Of a stretch of 33,449 nucleotides of DNA, positions 1-6,526 are shown in pieces; within the stretch, counting starts at the first letter, position 1; each line of letters begins with the position of its first letter. Position numbers and translations under genes: made by a program. The notes beneath the pieces are model-generated. The model saw nothing but the letters and a program-made list of their open reading frames with translations. It made no database searches and was not told the origin of the DNA. Source of the stretch: an uncultured Actinomycetes bacterium (GTDB lineage Bacteria > Actinomycetota > Actinomycetes > S36-B12). The stretch lies in the NCBI GenBank assembly GCA_913061025.1, contig CAJXUJ010000002.1, positions 1 to 33,449 of the forward strand. The letters run 5' to 3'.

Positions 1-90
1 GCCTTGAGCCCGGAGTTCCAGGGGGAGATGAGCGGTGGGCAGGGGCGCCTGGTGCGGATGGCACTCGCTCACTGTGGGCTGCTGACCTAG
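1..90 (+). other. Possible 3' end of a truncated ABC ATPase reading frame (edge fragment)
   Basis: The frame is open from the window edge to a TAG at 88-90 and encodes about 29 residues. It contains a stretch reading EMSGGQGRLVRMALAH, which resembles the ABC signature (LSGGQ followed by a helix with R and A residues). The frame ends about 15 residues after SGGQ, roughly where a Walker B strand would begin, so as an ABC ATPase it would be truncated. It may be a decayed gene end or a chance match. Nothing upstream is visible, so this stays tentative. No gene is seen in 91-147. Confidence 0.25.
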
Positions 91-147
91 GAGGTCTTTT
101 CCCGCACCTGACGACCCCGGGTGCCGGTGGTCGCTCTCGTCACTAGT

Positions 148-981
148 TCAGGAGCGAGCGAGGTCGGGAAACTGCGGTGGTCGCTTCTCCGATCGCGCCC
201 GCATGGCCTCTTGCAGATCCGGCCACTCAAAGGCCTCGGACATTGCATCAAGGGATGCCGCAACGGTCTCGGCGAGGGACAAGCCCTGCGACTGCAGTAA
301 CTGCTGCTTCATCATGGCGACGGACGCAGGGGAACTCTCTCGCGCCACCTGCATCGCCCACTCCAAAGCGGCGCCGAGCGGATCGAGTGACTGCGTCGCA
401 AGCCCCAGCTCTGCGGCTTCTCGGCCAGTGATGGTTCGACCGGTCAAGAGGAGATCGGTAGCGGCCGGTAGACCGATGATCCGCGGAAGAATCCAGGAGA
501 TTCCATACTCCGCGACCAGTCCCAAGCGAGCGAACGTTGAGCTCATGGTCGCGTCAGGATGGACAAATCGCGCATCCGCGCTCACCGCCAGGACGAATCC
601 GATTCCCGCGCAGGGCCCGTTGATCGCCGTGACAACGGGGGTCGTGAGGGTCAGTGCGACAACCGGAAGCGTCTCGACCGACTGGCCTCGGACGTAGGAC
701 TGCAGGTTTTCGCGGTTGCCTCCCAGGGTTGAGAGGTCCGCGCCGGAACAAAAACCGCGCCCAGCACCGGTCACCACGATTGCCCGGACCGACGCGTCGG
801 CGTCGAGTTCCTGCAGCAGATTCGCGTAGGCAGGCCCCATGTCGGGGGTCAATGCGTTCAATCGCTCAGGCCTGTTGAGCGTGACGATTGCGACGCTGGG
901 GTCCTGTTCGTGGCGGTTCACCAGAATGTCGTGGCTCTCCGATGAGGACTCGCTAGGGTCGTGACTCATTCGGGTAGCCAA
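148..981 (-). CDS. Enoyl-CoA hydratase/isomerase family protein
   Basis: A 277-residue crotonase-fold protein, of normal family length. Seen: the N-terminal strand VAIVTLNRPERLNAL, the first oxyanion-hole segment FCSGADL (about residues 77-83), the second oxyanion segment NGPCAGIGF, and GLVAEYGISWILPRIIG, where the Glu sits at the position used as catalytic acid in enoyl-CoA isomerases and PaaG-like enzymes. The classical hydratase Glu after the second GG motif is not evident, so isomerase or another crotonase activity is as likely as hydratase. The annotated start is TTG at 981, with AGGGA about 6 bases upstream. An in-frame ATG at 969 is preceded by TTGGCT and a 6-base gap, matching the leaderless pattern of this window, so it may be the real start. 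It is divergent from the LapA-domain gene. The substrate is unknown. Confidence 0.85.
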   Translation of the reverse strand: MATRMSHDPSESSSESHDILVNRHEQDPSVAIVTLNRPERLNALTPDMGPAYANLLQELDADASVRAIVVTGAGRGFCSGADLSTLGGNRENLQSYVRGQSVETLPVVALTLTTPVVTAINGPCAGIGFVLAVSADARFVHPDATMSSTFARLGLVAEYGISWILPRIIGLPAATDLLLTGRTITGREAAELGLATQSLDPLGAALEWAMQVARESSPASVAMMKQQLLQSQGLSLAETVAASLDAMSEAFEWPDLQEAMRARSEKRPPQFPDLARS

Positions 982-1019
982 GCACAGTCCCTGGCTCTAC
1001 GCGCCCAGCAGGAGGAGAA

Positions 1020-1304
1020 ATGTCCGAGAAGGATGCTGAGATCGGCAAGCCGCCTCAGAGCAAGAAAGGGATGACGATCACCTGGCGCGGCATCGTGCTC
1101 ATCGTGATCGGCGTCGTCCTATTGGTCTTCGCGGTTCAGAACCTGCAGAGTGCCACCGTCTACTTCCTCGGCGTGGAGTTCAGCGTCTGGGTGTGGCTTC
1201 TCGTCGTCGGCTCGTTCCTGTTGGGCATGGTGCTCGGGGGAGTCGTGCGCGCGGGCGCACGTCGCCTTCGTAAGCCCAAGCCACCAACGCCCGGGAAGAA
1301 GTAG
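1020..1304 (+). CDS. Small LapA-domain (DUF1049) membrane protein
   Basis: A 94-residue protein with a polar N-terminus (about 22 residues, Lys-rich), a first transmembrane helix at about residues 26-44, the conserved AVQN segment, a short loop containing VYFLG, and a second transmembrane helix at about 56-78, followed by a basic tail. This two-helix layout with a (V/Q)N segment is typical of lipopolysaccharide-assembly-protein-A-domain (DUF1049) proteins. In actinobacteria these are small inner-membrane proteins without an assigned function. The start is well supported: AGGAGGAG lies 2-3 bases before ATG. It converges with the acidic gene downstream, with two bases between the stops. Confidence 0.8.
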   Translation: MSEKDAEIGKPPQSKKGMTITWRGIVLIVIGVVLLVFAVQNLQSATVYFLGVEFSVWVWLLVVGSFLLGMVLGGVVRAGARRLRKPKPPTPGKK

Positions 1305-1306
1305 AC

Positions 1307-1771
1307 CTACTCGTACGGGTCGACCCCAAGGAGAGTCTCGTCCTCGGGCGTGAGGTGCTCTACGGGCTCGTCGAATTGGTCGAAATTCGGATCGGCTCGT
1401 TCCTCGTCGGTTTCGTCGTCGAGGTAGGCGTCAGCCGCCGGATCGAAGTCGTCCACGGTGTGCATCGCTGATTCTTCTGCAGGAACCCACGGCCGCGGTG
1501 TGAGACCGCCGGCATGCATCGGGTCGTCACTTCCGTCTTCAGCATCCTCCATGGCGAGGGTTGCCTCGGTGTCTTCGAGCGGGTAGTCCAATCCATCGAG
1601 TGACCCCTCACCGCCGCCACCGTTGAGCGCGTTGTGAATGGCTTCGGCTTCCATCACCATGCTCAGGTGCTCTGCCTGGTCTGCAGCATCCCCCATCGGC
1701 CCATCCGTATCGGCGGTGGCTCGCGCGACCTCCTCGGGGGAGTCTCCATGAACCTGCATCGTGATCACCAT
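1307..1771 (-). CDS. Acidic hypothetical protein
   Basis: A 154-residue, very acidic protein (many Asp and Glu, few Lys) with no transmembrane segment and no obvious catalytic motif. It has a Gly run at about residues 50-55 and ends in the short segment LLGVDPYE. Low-complexity acidic proteins of this type, some grouped as DUF5709, are common in actinobacteria, but I cannot firmly assign the family. The start is uncertain: ATG at 1771 has GAGGG almost touching it, while ATG at 1759, four codons in, gives a more usual spacing. The reading frame is clean and codon use resembles the neighbours. Confidence 0.65.
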   Translation of the reverse strand: MVITMQVHGDSPEEVARATADTDGPMGDAADQAEHLSMVMEAEAIHNALNGGGGEGSLDGLDYPLEDTEATLAMEDAEDGSDDPMHAGGLTPRPWVPAEESAMHTVDDFDPAADAYLDDETDEERADPNFDQFDEPVEHLTPEDETLLGVDPYE

Positions 1772-1863
1772 CCCTCACTCGTCGGTGCCCTAGATCAACC
1801 GTAGTGGCTCCCGTGCGCGTAGCAGGTAGACCAAAGTCCCGACCTTGCGCAGAATTGGATGAC

Positions 1864-2049
1864 ATGGGTGGGGCACACGTCGCGCGACATGCATGGCGAA
1901 TTCGTGTGCAACAGGCGCTGCTTGCCCGGGATAGTGAGGGCCTGCGATCCCTATACGACGAACTGGTCGATGACGTAGGCAACGACGCTGCCTCGCAGAT
2001 CTGGTTCGACGCGGTGAGCGCTTTCGATGCAAGCGCCGTCACCGGGTGA
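1864..2049 (+). CDS. Small hypothetical protein (61 aa)
   Basis: A predicted 61-residue soluble protein rich in Ala, Arg and Asp, with a helical pattern (RVQQALLARDSEGLRSLYDEL) and ending DASAVTG. I chose ATG at 1864 over the GTG at 1804 because the intervening 20 residues look like non-coding sequence (Pro/Arg-rich) and the conserved-looking helix begins after ATG. Short actinobacterial proteins with a similar helix and an A-S-A-V/T tail exist to my recollection, but I cannot name a family. It ends 12 bases before the membrane-protein gene at 2062. Function is unknown. Confidence 0.5.
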   Translation: MGGAHVARHAWRIRVQQALLARDSEGLRSLYDELVDDVGNDAASQIWFDAVSAFDASAVTG

Positions 2050-2061
2050 CACACTGAGACC

Positions 2062-2301
2062 GTGGACACACCAGATATCGATCCAGCGTTAATCGCTCGC
2101 CCCTGGGGAGCGCGTCGCCCGCAGAACCTCGTGATCGCGGCAGTATTCGTGGCACTCGCGGTGGCGTTGGTATGGCAAGCCTTTACCTACATCGGGGAAG
2201 GTACCGGTGGGGTCATTCCCTACATACTCGTGATCGCAGGTCCCCTGATATCGGGGTTCTACATCTGGTATTTCAACTTCCGTGACTTCGAGGCTGACTA
2301 G
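2062..2301 (+). CDS. Small two-helix membrane protein (hypothetical)
   Basis: A 79-residue protein with a 20-residue cytosolic-looking N-terminus, one hydrophobic helix at about residues 23-42 and another at about 52-71, and a short charged tail (FRDFEAD). It starts with GTG at 2062 and has no Shine-Dalgarno. CACACT ends 6 bases before the start, a weak match to the leaderless promoter pattern seen elsewhere here. Its stop overlaps the stop of the opposite-strand gluQ by 3 bases. I do not recognise a family beyond a generic small membrane protein. Confidence 0.65.
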   Translation: MDTPDIDPALIARPWGARRPQNLVIAAVFVALAVALVWQAFTYIGEGTGGVIPYILVIAGPLISGFYIWYFNFRDFEAD

Positions 2302-3053
2302 TAGCCCACATCTGTGACGAACGCTTGAGCCATCGATCTCAGAACATCTCTCGTTTCCCCGGACTTGACCAGCGGTTGCGCTCGGCTACCGGCGCTCTTC
2401 GACAACTTTTGCCCGTTCTCCTTGATGAGTGGGTGATGGAGGATGCGGGCGTGTTGGAACGCACTGCCGGGAAGAATCTCACTGACGCGACGTTGGACCG
2501 CGGTGGACGGTTCGAGATCGCTTCCGCGTACCACCACGTCCACACCCCAAAGGTCATCATCGACCACCGAGGCAAGGTGATAGGCAGGGATGCCATCACG
2601 GCGCCACAGGGTGGCATCCGGTTGTCCGTCGAGGTGCAACCGAACGGCTGTCACACCTGCCTGGAAGACCTCTGCGCGATCTCGGCAGGAAGCTGGGCAG
2701 TCGATTCCGGCGTATTCGTTCCAGTCTGATCGGGTGCACACACACGCATAGACGCAGGGCTCGGTCATCAGCACATCCAGTGCATCCCGGTAGTGGTCCA
2801 TCCGAGTGTGCTGGGACCACGAGGGGAGTTCCGAAGCGCTCGTTGGCCCCACATGCCATTCGATACCGAGCCACTCGAGAGTGGTGAAAATGTCGGAGAC
2901 GTACTCGTCTCGCACCCGAGACCGATCGAGATCGTCGATGCGTAGAACCAAGGTCCCGCCGTTGGAGCGGACGATCTCGTCGATAACCAGGAAATTGACG
3001 ACGTTTCCCGCATGCAGGAAGCCACTGGGTGTGGGCGCGAGCCGCGAGCGCAT
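2298..3053 (-). CDS. gluQ: Glutamyl-Q tRNA(Asp) synthetase (GluQRS)
   Basis: A 251-residue class I aminoacyl-tRNA-synthetase paralogue that keeps only the catalytic part of a GluRS. It activates glutamate and attaches it to queuosine at position 34 of tRNA(Asp). Seen: RLAPTPSGFLHAGN (HIGH-type motif at about 13-16), LRIDDLDRSR, a zinc-site segment with Cys104, Cys106, Cys119 and Cys123, RGSDL, and KLSKS at 216-220. The anticodon-binding domain of true GluRS is absent and the length fits GluQRS. In E. coli YadB the third zinc ligand is Tyr; here a Cys sits at about that position. ATG at 3053 has no Shine-Dalgarno but is preceded by TAGCCT and a 6-base gap, so it is probably leaderless. Confidence 0.88.
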   Translation of the reverse strand: MRSRLAPTPSGFLHAGNVVNFLVIDEIVRSNGGTLVLRIDDLDRSRVRDEYVSDIFTTLEWLGIEWHVGPTSASELPSWSQHTRMDHYRDALDVLMTEPCVYACVCTRSDWNEYAGIDCPASCRDRAEVFQAGVTAVRLHLDGQPDATLWRRDGIPAYHLASVVDDDLWGVDVVVRGSDLEPSTAVQRRVSEILPGSAFQHARILHHPLIKENGQKLSKSAGSRAQPLVKSGETRDVLRSMAQAFVTDVGY

Positions 3054-3059
3054 GCGGTC

Positions 3060-3065
3060 AGGCTA
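3060..3065 (-). promoter_or_regulatory. gluQ -10 TAGCCT (leaderless)
   Basis: TAGCCT on the minus strand ends 6 bases before the gluQ ATG at 3053. No Shine-Dalgarno is present between them, so the transcript is predicted to start at the A of ATG. Confidence 0.65.
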
Positions 3066-3092
3066 GGCGATTGTCGGATCATTCCCGCCGCG

Positions 3093-3121
3093 TTGCGGTC
3101 GCCCTGAGACCTTGGTAGGCC
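3093..3121 (+). promoter_or_regulatory. Histidine phosphatase promoter
   Basis: TTGCGG (3093-3098), a 17-base spacer and TAGGCC (3116-3121) lie 7 bases before ATG at 3129. The sixth base of the -10 is C rather than T. A leaderless start is predicted. Confidence 0.55.
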
Positions 3122-3128
3122 TGTACCC

Positions 3129-3737
3129 ATGTCTCGACGATCCGCATCAGTGGCCTCCGCCATCGCACTGTGCTTCCTCGTATGTGCGCCGCTGAGCGCG
3201 TCGGCCCAGACGAACGTGTGGCGAACCCTGGGTGATGGTGACGGGCTCGTCATCCTCTATCGCCATGCACTCGCTCCCGGTGGTGGCGATCCCGCGGATT
3301 TCGACGTGGACGATTGCTCGACTCAACGGAACCTGTCAGACGATGGACGTCGACAGGCACGCGATATGGGTCGGCAACTGCGCGTGCGAGGTGTAGATGT
3401 CAGCCGAGTACTGAGCAGCCCGTGGTGTCGATCCCGGGAAACGGCCGATCTGATGGATGTAGGGCGAGTCCGAGAACTCACACGGTTGGGGTCGGTATTT
3501 ACCGCTCCAACGTCGGTGGCCCAGCGGCGCGAGGCTGCGACCCGTCGCTTGATTGAAAGGCACGCCGATCGGTCCGGGGTGATGATCCTCGTTGGGCACC
3601 AGGCGAACATCATTGACTTAACCGGTGTCGCGCCCACGTCCGGAGAAGGGGTCGTGGTTCGACACAACGAACAAGAACCCGGTGCCCTGGAAATCCTGGG
3701 CACCGTGCCCGCTCCAGACATAAGGGGCGGCCCGTAG
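3129..3737 (+). CDS. Secreted histidine phosphatase family protein
   Basis: A 202-residue protein with a signal peptide (basic start, hydrophobic stretch at about 8-22, likely cut after ASA near residue 26). The mature part has LYRHA with the phosphate-accepting His46, a Cys-containing acidic loop (DVDDCSTQRNLSDDGRRQAR, 59-78), SSPWCRSRETA at 96-106 and the second catalytic His157 in LVGHQAN. The loop resembles the Ais-like branch of histidine phosphatases, which are exported. The substrate cannot be inferred. The two Cys (63 and 100) could form a disulfide. ATG at 3129 follows TAGGCC with a 7-base gap and no Shine-Dalgarno. The stop codon lies inside a strong hairpin shared with the tRNA gene. 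Confidence 0.85.
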   Translation: MSRRSASVASAIALCFLVCAPLSASAQTNVWRTLGDGDGLVILYRHALAPGGGDPADFDVDDCSTQRNLSDDGRRQARDMGRQLRVRGVDVSRVLSSPWCRSRETADLMDVGRVRELTRLGSVFTAPTSVAQRREAATRRLIERHADRSGVMILVGHQANIIDLTGVAPTSGEGVVVRHNEQEPGALEILGTVPAPDIRGGP

Positions 3738-3745
3738 GCCGCCCC
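3724..3745. terminator. 9-bp perfect hairpin, probable bidirectional terminator
   Basis: GGGGCGGCC (3724-3732), loop CGTA, GGCCGCCCC (3737-3745) form a perfect 9-bp GC-rich stem. It overlaps the stop codon of the histidine phosphatase and begins 2 bases beyond the encoded CCA of tRNA-Leu, so it can end transcription from both sides. On the minus strand a short T-rich run (TTATGT) follows; there is no U tract on the plus side. Confidence 0.7.
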
Positions 3746-3747
3746 AG

Positions 3748-3836
3748 TGGTGTCCGAGGGGGGACTTGAACCCCCATGCCCCGTAAAGGGCACTAGCACC
3801 TCAAGCTAGCGCGTCTGCCAATTCCGCCACCCGGAC
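3748..3836 (-). tRNA. tRNA-Leu (anticodon GAG)
   Basis: On the minus strand the sequence folds as a class II tRNA. The acceptor stem GTCCGGG pairs with CTCGGAC (one G-T pair), followed by discriminator A and an encoded CCA. The anticodon stem CTAGC/GCTAG carries the loop TTGAGGT, giving anticodon GAG (complement at 3800-3802), read as leucine CUC/CUU. A long variable arm (TGCCCTTTACGGGGCA) and the T-arm GGGGGTTCAAGTCCCCC are both clear. The mature body is 3751-3836; 3748-3750 encode CCA. Confidence 0.97.
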
Positions 3837-3842
3837 AGTGCT

Positions 3843-3871
3843 GCACGTCGCAACGTGCGGCGCACAGCATA
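3843..3871 (-). promoter_or_regulatory. Possible tRNA-Leu promoter -10 and leader hairpin
   Basis: On the minus strand TATGCT (3866-3871) is a good -10 hexamer upstream of the tRNA, with CTGACG about 19 bases further up (3891-3896) as a loose -35. Between the -10 and the tRNA 5' end lies a perfect 6-bp hairpin (3843-3858, GCACGT/ACGTGC, loop of 4), which would sit in the short 5' leader removed by RNase P. Confidence 0.45.
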
Positions 3872-3898
3872 ACGCTGCAGTCATCACGACCGTCAGGG

Positions 3899-3904
3899 CA
3901 GGAT
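3899..3904 (+). promoter_or_regulatory. M20 peptidase -10 CAGGAT (leaderless)
   Basis: CAGGAT ends 6 bases before ATG at 3911. It is a one-mismatch variant of TAnnnT at exactly the spacing seen at other starts in the window. Confidence 0.5.
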
Positions 3905-3910
3905 AGGTGC

Positions 3911-5227
3911 ATGTCCGAGACCCGAACTCTCGAAGACGAGGCCGTTGACATCACCCGCGATCTCATCCGGATCGACACCAGCAACTGGGGTCCCGATCCT
4001 CAAACCGTGGGGGAGGCAGAAGCCGCCGAATACTGCGCCGAGCAGTTACGCGACGTGGGATGGGATCCGGAGATCATTGTCACCACCAGTGATCGACGAC
4101 GCGGGGTTGCCGTCAGGATTCCCGGCTCCGATCCAACGGCCGCTGCGATCGTGGTGCACGGCCACCTCGATGTTGTCCCCGCCGTTGCATCCGACTGGTC
4201 CCATCCTCCGTTTTCCGCGGAAATAGACGACGGGTTCATCTGGGGACGCGGGGCCGTTGACATGAAGAACATGGACGCGATGATCCTGGCCGTGGCTCGG
4301 CACTGGGGTAGGACGGGGGAGCGGCCACGTCGTGACGTCATCGTGGTGTTCTTCCCCGATGAGGAAGCCGGCATGGTCCACGGTTCTCGTTGGTTCGCCG
4401 AGAATCGGCCCGACATATTCGCCGGAGCGTCCGAGGCGATCGGCGAGGTAGGTGGCTTTTCACTGTCCGTCAGCGATGACCTCCGGCTGTACCCGATCCA
4501 GACCGCCGAGAAGGGCATCAAGTGGCTACGCCTGCGGGCAGCCATGCGTGCCGGACACGGATCGATGATCCATGAGGACAACGCGGTCACCGAACTGGCC
4601 GAGGCGGTGGCCCGGATCGGGCGTTATCGCTGGCCTGTACGCCGGACCAAGACGGTAGAACGATTCCTCGATGAGTTGTCGAACGCTTACGGAGTCGACC
4701 TCACGGTCTCCGACACCGAAACCGTGCTCGAAAGGCTGGGAACTCTCGGGATGCTTGTCGGAGCAACACTCCAGAACACCGCGAACCCCTCAATGCTCGA
4801 AGCCGGTTACAAGGTCAACGTCATCCCGACGGAAGCTGTCGCTCACATCGATGGTCGCTTCCTGCCGGGATACGAAACCGAATTCGACGAAACCATCCGC
4901 TCCCTTGTCTCCGACACCGTGGAGATCGAGACGGTCAACGAGGACATCGCCATTGAGTCTCCCTACGAGACGGTGACGTTCGATCTCATGGCGAAGGTAT
5001 TGCGGGATGAGGATCCTGGAGCAAGGGCCGTGCCCTACATGATCAGTGGTGGCACCGATGCGAAGGCGCTCTCGCAGTTGGGAATCGACTGCTACGGCTT
5101 CTCGCCTCTGCAGATGCCGGCAGATCTCGACTATTGGCGTCTGTTCCACGGTGTGGACGAGCGAGTTCCAGTCGAGGGACTGAAGTTCGGCGTGCGGACG
5201 CTGCGCCGCTTCCTCATGGCCTGCTGA
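3911..5227 (+). CDS. M20 family metallopeptidase
   Basis: A 438-residue cytosolic dinuclear zinc hydrolase of the M20/ArgE/DapE/carboxypeptidase-G2 superfamily. The metal-site motifs are visible in order: VVHGHLDVV (His85 and Asp87), WGRGAVDMK (Asp117), PDEEAG (Glu151 as general base, Glu152 as ligand), AIGEVGG (Glu179) and the C-terminal FHG (His413). The middle part (about 200-320) is the lid/dimerisation domain with a GHGS segment. The substrate is not determined; DapE, dipeptidase or acyl-amino-acid hydrolase roles are all possible, and nothing nearby points to lysine biosynthesis. The ATG start has no Shine-Dalgarno, but CAGGAT ends exactly 6 bases upstream, suggesting leaderless initiation. 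Confidence 0.9.
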   Translation: MSETRTLEDEAVDITRDLIRIDTSNWGPDPQTVGEAEAAEYCAEQLRDVGWDPEIIVTTSDRRRGVAVRIPGSDPTAAAIVVHGHLDVVPAVASDWSHPPFSAEIDDGFIWGRGAVDMKNMDAMILAVARHWGRTGERPRRDVIVVFFPDEEAGMVHGSRWFAENRPDIFAGASEAIGEVGGFSLSVSDDLRLYPIQTAEKGIKWLRLRAAMRAGHGSMIHEDNAVTELAEAVARIGRYRWPVRRTKTVERFLDELSNAYGVDLTVSDTETVLERLGTLGMLVGATLQNTANPSMLEAGYKVNVIPTEAVAHIDGRFLPGYETEFDETIRSLVSDTVEIETVNEDIAIESPYETVTFDLMAKVLRDEDPGARAVPYMISGGTDAKALSQLGIDCYGFSPLQMPADLDYWRLFHGVDERVPVEGLKFGVRTLRRFLMAC

Positions 5228-5261
5228 TCTACCCGTATCGGACCGTCTGACGCAGGTTGAA

Positions 5262-5459
5262 TCACGCGGTACGCATCATTCGATAAACGCGTCGCCGCAG
5301 TCGATAGTGGCGTCGCCCGTCTCGAAATATCCTCGTTCGGTCGAGTTCCCAATGCCCGGTTTCGGCACTTGCCGTCAATAACTGGCGCGCCTCTTCTCGT
5401 GGCGTATCACGGGAGATGCTTACCTCCCGGTACTCCCAGGTGCTTCGCGCCTTGGACAC
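5262..5459 (-). CDS. DUF5703-family small protein
   Basis: A 65-residue basic protein containing WEYREVSISRDTPREEAR, GHWELDRTRIFRDG and a C-terminal Arg-rich RRHYRLRRRVYR. This matches the pattern I know for actinobacterial DUF5703 proteins (EARxLLTxxAExGHWEL...LRRRI). No function is established. GTG at 5459 is supported by a TAGGCT hexamer ending 6 bases upstream with no Shine-Dalgarno. It stands alone, convergent with the M20 gene and downstream of the aldo/keto reductase on the same strand. Confidence 0.8.
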   Translation of the reverse strand: MSKARSTWEYREVSISRDTPREEARQLLTASAETGHWELDRTRIFRDGRRHYRLRRRVYRMMRTA

Positions 5460-5465
5460 ACCAGG

Positions 5466-5471
5466 AGCCTA
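5466..5471 (-). promoter_or_regulatory. DUF5703 gene -10 TAGGCT (leaderless)
   Basis: On the minus strand TAGGCT, gap of 6 bases, then GTG at 5459. No ribosome-binding site is visible. Confidence 0.65.
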
Positions 5472-5488
5472 CGCCGATGGGCGATGGG

Positions 5489-6469
5489 TTATCGGCGTTG
5501 TGCCCATCCGGCCTCCGGATAGCCCATGTCGGGTTCGGAGATGTCGTCGAGGGCGGTAATGATCTCCGCAGGAAGTTCCAACTCCTCACTGGCGAGGGCC
5601 GAGATCAGTTGTTGAGTGGTCCGAGCGCCGACGATGGGAGCAACCACACCCGGGCGATCCCGGAGCCAGGCCAGGGCTACTTCACCGGGAGATGCATCCA
5701 GGCCCTCGGCAGCTGTGCAGACAGCATCCACGATGCGATGTGAGATCTCGTTGTTGTACGCGTTCACGAATCCGCTGGTCTCCGGATTCCCGCCCCGTGA
5801 GTCGATGGGAATCGAGTGCCGATACTTGCCGGTCAACACTCCTCGACCAAGGGGCGACCAGGGGAGGATGCCGATGCCTAGGGTTTGCGCGGCGGGGATG
5901 ATCTCCCGCTCGATGCCCCGCTCGAGCAGGGAGTACTCCATCTGACTGGTGATGATCGGTGCGACCCCGCGTACCTCCTGAAGGGTGCAGGCCCGAGCCG
6001 TTTGCCAACCGGAGTAATTCGAGATGCCCGCGTACCGAACCCTTCCGCTGGTAATCGCCTGATCGATGGCGGAGAGGGTTTCCTCCAGTGGTGTCCATGA
6101 GTCCCACCGATGCATCTGCCACAGATCAATGTGATCGACATCAAGGCGTTTCAAGGACGCGTCGAGGGCATCGAGGAGGTGACGCCGGCTCGCATCGAGT
6201 CGGCGATCGGTATCCGGCCGCTGAACGGCCTTGGTTGCCAGCACTATCTCACTGCGGCAGTCGAACTCTTGGATCAGCGTGCCCAGCAACTCCTCGCTTG
6301 AGCCCTTGCCGTAGCTGTCCGCGGTATCGATAAGAGTGCCCCCGGCGTCCAAGAATGCCGCGAGCTGGTCGCGCGCCTCGAACTCGTCGGTCTGCTTGCC
6401 CCAGGTCATTGTGCCCAGGGCGAGACGTCCCACCCACATGCCTGACTTACCGAGAGGTCTTTGCTGCAT
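5489..6469 (-). CDS. Aldo/keto reductase
   Basis: A 326-residue NADPH-dependent (beta/alpha)8 oxidoreductase. The catalytic tetrad is visible: Asp48 and Tyr53 in LIDTADSYGKGSSEE, Lys80 in VLATK and His120 in LWQMHRWD. C-terminal cofactor motifs include LPWSPLGRGVLTGKY and VAPIVGARTTQQL. Length and motifs fit the potassium-channel-beta-like/YajO group of bacterial AKRs. The physiological substrate is unknown. ATG at 6469 is preceded by TAGCGT with a 6-base gap and no Shine-Dalgarno. It is divergent from the LLM oxidoreductase across 57 bases. Confidence 0.92.
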   Translation of the reverse strand: MQQRPLGKSGMWVGRLALGTMTWGKQTDEFEARDQLAAFLDAGGTLIDTADSYGKGSSEELLGTLIQEFDCRSEIVLATKAVQRPDTDRRLDASRRHLLDALDASLKRLDVDHIDLWQMHRWDSWTPLEETLSAIDQAITSGRVRYAGISNYSGWQTARACTLQEVRGVAPIITSQMEYSLLERGIEREIIPAAQTLGIGILPWSPLGRGVLTGKYRHSIPIDSRGGNPETSGFVNAYNNEISHRIVDAVCTAAEGLDASPGEVALAWLRDRPGVVAPIVGARTTQQLISALASEELELPAEIITALDDISEPDMGYPEAGWAQRR

Positions 6470-6475
6470 AGCCGC

Positions 6476-6481
6476 ACGCTA
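6476..6481 (-). promoter_or_regulatory. Aldo/keto reductase -10 TAGCGT (leaderless)
   Basis: TAGCGT on the minus strand ends 6 bases before ATG at 6469. It faces the oppositely directed LLM promoter across the 57-base intergenic region. Confidence 0.65.
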
Positions 6482-6492
6482 TTGGTCTTCGG

Positions 6493-6520
6493 CTGACAAT
6501 CGGGGCTTTGGCCCTAGGGT
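6493..6520 (+). promoter_or_regulatory. LLM oxidoreductase-uppP promoter
   Basis: CTGACA (6493-6498), 16-base spacer, TAGGGT (6515-6520), 6-base gap, ATG at 6527. This is one of the best complete promoters in the window and predicts a leaderless message that also carries uppP. Confidence 0.75.
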
Positions 6521-6526
6521 GGCGAC

